A stretch of DNA of 10,257 nucleotides. Origin: Nostoc cf. edaphicum LEGE 07299. Lineage in GTDB: Bacteria; Cyanobacteriota; Cyanobacteriia; Cyanobacteriales; Nostocaceae. This document shows positions 7,667-10,257 of the stretch, piece after piece; positions within the stretch are counted from its first letter, which is position 1, and every line of letters starts with the position of its first letter. The stretch lies in contig NZ_JADEXF010000043.1 in assembly GCF_015207245.1 (NCBI RefSeq), positions 1 to 10,257 on the forward strand, given 5' to 3'. The notes beneath the pieces were generated by a model. The model saw only the letters and a list, made by a program, of their open reading frames with translations. It was not told where the DNA came from and did no database searches. The position numbers were made by a program, and so were the translations under genes.

Positions 7667-7705
7667 CACCCCCTTCTCCCAATTTTGGGAGAGGGATTTA
7701 GGGTG
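7667..7705. repeat. Short hairpin repeat downstream of the kinase
   Basis: Bases 7672-7682 pair with 7685-7695 (eleven pairs, one of them G-U) around a two-base turn, and CACCC (7667-7671) is complementary to GGGTG (7701-7705). It resembles the CTCCCAA...TTGGGAG repeats common between genes in Nostoc-like genomes. It lies 135 bases after the kinase stop and no T-run follows, so it is unlikely to be a standard terminator. The rest of 7533-7727 shows no gene. Confidence 0.5.
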
Positions 7706-7727
7706 AGGGCTTTTGATTTATGGCTTA

Positions 7728-7853
7728 ATATCATGTCCGCTTGATTGCTTATTAAATCCGAAGAACCCCACCCCGCCAAAGCTGTGCTTTGTCTCCCCTC
7801 CCCGCAGGCGGGGAGGGGTTCTTTTATTATGGGTAATTTGGCGGACATGATAT
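7728..7853. mobile_element. 126-bp MITE-like element with 13-bp inverted ends and a G/C-rich hairpin
   Basis: ATATCATGTCCGC (7728-7740) and GCGGACATGATAT (7841-7853) are perfect inverted repeats. If the outermost base pair is left out, a TAA direct repeat flanks the element (7726-7728 and 7853-7855), as a short target duplication would. Inside, 7763-7777 and 7807-7821 pair over 15 positions with one mismatch, while CCCCTCCCCGC (7795-7805) can pair perfectly with 7808-7818 instead, so two exclusive folds compete. TTTT after 7821 gives this hairpin a terminator-like look on the + strand. The element's right end abuts the break in the DUF1400 gene remnant. Confidence 0.65.
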
Positions 7854-8045
7854 AACTCGTAGTGAACGTGAAAGTTCACCTGTTTGGGCAAAGGTGGATA
7901 GTTCCTCTACTGAAAGTGATTCACGGAAGACACCATAGTTTAGCACCACTCGTTCCGCAGCAAAGGCAGGAGTAGACAAAAGTAGAAGATAGGTACTACC
8001 TACTAAAACTAAGGCGCGACGCAGCCTCAACAATTTAAAACACAT
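7827..8045 (-). pseudogene. Truncated DUF1400-type secreted protein (alpha/beta hydrolase-associated), 5' end only
   Basis: Reading leftward from ATG 8043-8045, the frame gives a Sec-type signal peptide: basic KLLRLRR, a hydrophobic stretch, and a likely cut after AFA. Then comes AERVVLNYGVFRESLSVEEL followed by STFAQTGELSRSLRV, which I recognise as the start of the cyanobacterial DUF1400 region found before an alpha/beta hydrolase fold. Family homology stops at the valine codon 7854-7856, exactly where the 126-bp inverted-repeat element begins; the last eight residues are read from the element and end at TAA 7827-7829. Only about 64 family residues remain of a protein normally several hundred long. 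Joining the two element flanks gives V-K-P-stop, so excision would not restore it, and no catalytic part is seen at 7533-7727. AGGAG lies two bases before the ATG, which is close. The frame is open up to an ATG at 8129, but the signal peptide favours 8045. Confidence 0.7.
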
Positions 8046-8499
8046 TTCTCCTGATTTCCAACAGGTTTGCTTTTTCTGTGATGATATGCCAGCAAAATTA
8101 TTTGCAGCATCTAGCTTTAGACAATACAAAAAAATAAATCATTTAGTAAGCAGGATGAGCGCTTATACAAGGCAGCGAGAGACTTGTTGACACATCCGCT
8201 TCATCCCGAAAGCCCCTAGTACAGGTTGGCTGAAATACAGCTACCATCTCAATTAACAAGACTTGGGGCAACATCCCATAGTGAAAGCTAGGCAAACTTC
8301 GGCTACGTGTACTAGTAGAAATTCCTGAATAAAAGAATATAACTAATGTATAAGTTCTGTGATCTATCTAAGGAACTTAGCTGAATTAATACTAATCATC
8401 CAGTATAGTTTTGCATGGGTTTGATAGCAGCTACAAGGCTGCTTGCTACCTTCAACCTTGTTCGACACACCGTAATTCAGCACACCACAGACTCAAAAA
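8046..8499. other. Intergenic region between divergent genes, no gene seen
   Basis: No supported open frame or RNA gene. CTAGTACA (8216-8223) and TGTACTAG (8308-8315) form an 8-bp inverted repeat with weaker matching further in, spanning 100 bases, perhaps a decayed small element. AGCAGC (8426-8431) and GCTGCT (8438-8443) form a small hairpin about 60 bases before the beta-helix gene. Possible -10 boxes for that gene are TATAAG (8349-8354) and TATAGT (8404-8409), but neither has a good -35 at the right distance, so I do not call a promoter. Confidence 0.45.
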
Positions 8500-10194
8500 A
8501 TGAAATACCGGGGTTTTCACATTTCTCTTGCGAAAAATTTTCGCCTTCTTTCTAACAGTTATCTCAGATATACTTTACGCGTGGGAGCCGGACTAACAGC
8601 CTTGCTAGTTGTTTCTAGTGGGTCAATACTACTACCTGGTGAAGTTAATGCTGGTGCGAGTCACCCAGAAGGTATCGCCCCAACTTTCACAGCACAAGCT
8701 CCCGCAACAGCCGCAGTGATTTACGTTAATCCAGCGACTGGTGCAGATAGGGCTGGTGCTGGTGCAACCTCAGCGACACCCTATAAAAGTATCAGTTTCG
8801 CTCTCAGTCAAGCCCAAGCAGGTGCAGTTATTCAATTAGCACCTGGTAACTATAACCAGGAAAGTGGTGAAACCTTCCCGCTTTTACTTAAACCAGGGGT
8901 GACACTGCGGGGTGATGAAGCTACTAAAGGTCAGGCGGTATTGATTACAGGTGGAGGCTTCTACACTAGTCGCACCTTTGCCAGACAAGACATTACCATC
9001 CTGGCCGACCAAGATACCACGATCGCTGGTGTCAGCGTCACCAACCCAAATAGCCGAGGTACGGCTGTGTGGGTGGAGTCAACTAATCCCACTATCAAAA
9101 ACAGTACTTTTGCTAACAGTGTTAGAGAGGGTGTTTTTGTCACGGGTACAGGCAATCCCAGAATCGAAGGTAATCTCTTTGTGCAAAACAAAGGAAATGG
9201 GATTTCAGTTGCTAGAGCTGCCCAAGGAGAAATTCGGAATAACTTATTTCAGGATACTGGTTTTGGTCTAGCGATCGGTGGCACTTCCACACCCCTAATT
9301 GTGGAAAACCAAATTATCGAAAATCAAGACGGTCTTTTTATCTCAGAGTCAGCGAAGCCCGTATTGCGTAAGAATGTCATTCAAAATAATAAGCGGGATG
9401 GAGTAGTAGCAACTGTCAACGCTTCACCCGACCTTGGCACCAACGAAAATCCTGGTGGCAATCTTATCCGCAATAACACTCGTTATGATGTGAACAACGC
9501 CACTAAAACCAGTAAAATTGTCGCTGTTGGCAACGATATCGATCAGAAAAAGATTTTTGGCTCAGTAGATTTTGTTGCCGCCAGTGTTGATGTACCGCCT
9601 GGAGGGCCTGTTGCCTTTAAGGATGTGCCAGCAAATTACTGGGCAAAAACCTACATCGAAGCCTTAGCCTCCCAAAATATTATTGCGGGCTTTCCTGATG
9701 GCAGCTTTAAACCCAATGAACCTGTTACCCGCGCTCAATTCGCCACTATTGTCACTAAAGCCCTAACGCCAGCAGCTAAACGCCCAGCAATTAAATTTAA
9801 GGATGTAGCAACCAATTTCTGGGCTTACGCTGCCATTCAATCTGCTTACCAGAGTCAATTTGTTTCTGGTTATCCCGATGGCACTTTTAAGCCACAGCAG
9901 CAAATTCCTAGAGTGCAGGCGTTAGTCGCTTTAGCTAATGGTTTGGGCTTAACTGCGAGTAATCAAAATATCCTTTCTTTTTACACCGATGCTGCCCAGA
10001 TTCCTAATTATGCGATCGCTCCTGTTGCTGCGGCAACTGCACGGCAACTAGTAATCAACTATCCGACAGTGAAGCAACTAAATCCTAATCGTCAGGCAAC
10101 TAGAGCTGAGGTTGCTGCCTTTGTTTACCAGGCACTTGTCAATGCTGGACGTGCCCAACCCATTCCTTCACCCTATTTGGTAACAGCCCAGTAA
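8500..10194 (+). CDS. Secreted DUF1565-type parallel beta-helix protein with three SLH domains
   Basis: The 564-residue product has a long N-terminal signal region with a hydrophobic core (GAGLTALLVVSSGSILL, about 29-45) and a likely cut near VNA at 49-51. Residues about 73-345 begin YVNPATGADRAGAG...PYKSISFALSQA, the DUF1565 pattern, and continue in short repeats rich in N, G and V (NPTIKNSTFAN, NPRIEGNLFVQN, KPVLRKNVIQNN) that match a right-handed parallel beta-helix. The C-terminus has SLH domains at about 371-423 (AFKDVPANYWAKTYIEAL, FPDGSFKP) and 430-483 (FKDVATNFWAYAAIQSAY, YPDGTFKP), and a degenerate third at about 493-548 that lacks the FxDG motif. SLH domains anchor proteins to the cell envelope; beta-helix folds often bind or cut polysaccharide, but no catalytic residues can be assigned here. 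ATG 8500 is the only start after the in-frame TAA at 8473-8475. No clear Shine-Dalgarno is seen. The gene appears single. Confidence 0.9.
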   Translation: MKYRGFHISLAKNFRLLSNSYLRYTLRVGAGLTALLVVSSGSILLPGEVNAGASHPEGIAPTFTAQAPATAAVIYVNPATGADRAGAGATSATPYKSISFALSQAQAGAVIQLAPGNYNQESGETFPLLLKPGVTLRGDEATKGQAVLITGGGFYTSRTFARQDITILADQDTTIAGVSVTNPNSRGTAVWVESTNPTIKNSTFANSVREGVFVTGTGNPRIEGNLFVQNKGNGISVARAAQGEIRNNLFQDTGFGLAIGGTSTPLIVENQIIENQDGLFISESAKPVLRKNVIQNNKRDGVVATVNASPDLGTNENPGGNLIRNNTRYDVNNATKTSKIVAVGNDIDQKKIFGSVDFVAASVDVPPGGPVAFKDVPANYWAKTYIEALASQNIIAGFPDGSFKPNEPVTRAQFATIVTKALTPAAKRPAIKFKDVATNFWAYAAIQSAYQSQFVSGYPDGTFKPQQQIPRVQALVALANGLGLTASNQNILSFYTDAAQIPNYAIAPVAAATARQLVINYPTVKQLNPNRQATRAEVAAFVYQALVNAGRAQPIPSPYLVTAQ

Positions 10195-10204
10195 ATTCCT
10201 AGCA

Positions 10205-10251
10205 AATTGGAAGCACCAGACTAACAAATTATTAGTTTGGCGCTTCCAATT
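10205..10251. terminator. Long imperfect hairpin after the beta-helix gene
   Basis: AATTGGAAGC (10205-10214) pairs perfectly with GCTTCCAATT (10242-10251). After one mismatch, 10216-10224 pairs with 10232-10240 (one G-U pair), giving a stem of about 19 pairs and a seven-base loop. It starts 11 bases after the stop codon. No clear T-run follows before the window ends at 10257, so it may be a 3'-end stabiliser or a dispersed repeat rather than a classical rho-independent terminator. Confidence 0.55.
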
Positions 10252-10257
10252 AATGTG

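Noticed and set aside
7666..7848. A 60-codon minus-strand open frame with residues such as LNPSPKIGRRG
   Set aside because: It is wholly made of the hairpin repeat and the inverted-repeat element; such peptides are typical false genes from translated intergenic repeats.
8187..8215. TTGACA as a -35 box
   Set aside because: No -10-like hexamer lies 16-18 bases downstream (the bases there are C/G-rich), so a promoter is not supported.

Overview
The window looks like chromosomal DNA from a filamentous, probably Nostocales-type, cyanobacterium. By eye I count twelve perfect copies of the HIP1 octamer GCGATCGC (starts at 123, 245, 793, 4037, 4053, 5817, 5935, 6340, 6437, 6516, 7386, 10012), all inside coding sequence. 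The gaps between genes are packed with small palindromic repeats. Heptamer tandem repeats (GGGAAYA and ACCTATC) are present. The gene families also fit: a multi-PAS hybrid histidine kinase, a DUF1400-type protein, and a secreted DUF1565/SLH protein.

Layout. (1) 22-2358 (+) encodes a 778-residue protein with a calmodulin-like block of four EF-hands at the N-terminus and an Erv1/Alr-type sulfhydryl-oxidase-like domain (CPYC) near the C-terminus. (2) 2359-3206 has no convincing gene. Its first half is a cluster of nested inverted-repeat elements: a 91-bp element, a 314-bp outer inverted-repeat pair, a 138-bp MITE-like element inside it, and an imperfect 71-bp palindrome. (3) 3207-7532 (+) encodes a soluble hybrid histidine kinase of about 1441 residues with two complete kinase-receiver modules in one chain: PAS-GAF-HK1-REC1-PAS-PAS-HK2-REC2. 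The HK1-REC1 linker is made of two different heptanucleotide tandem repeats that stay in frame. (4) 7533-7853 holds a hairpin repeat and a 126-bp inverted-repeat element. (5) 7827-8045 (-) is the 5' stump of a secreted DUF1400-type (alpha/beta-hydrolase-associated) gene. It is cut off exactly where the 126-bp element begins. (6) 8046-8499 has no gene. (7) 8500-10194 (+) encodes a secreted parallel beta-helix protein with three C-terminal SLH domains, followed by a long imperfect hairpin at the right edge.

The genes do not form an operon: gaps are long and full of repeats, and one gene is broken on the opposite strand. The intact products suggest calcium-linked thiol redox chemistry in the cytoplasm, phosphorelay signalling, and an outer-envelope protein, but nothing in the sequence ties them into one pathway. 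The points most worth a second look are the EF-hand/Erv fusion, the heptamer tract inside the kinase whose C/T variants avoid an in-frame TAG, and the transposon-like element at the break of the DUF1400 gene.
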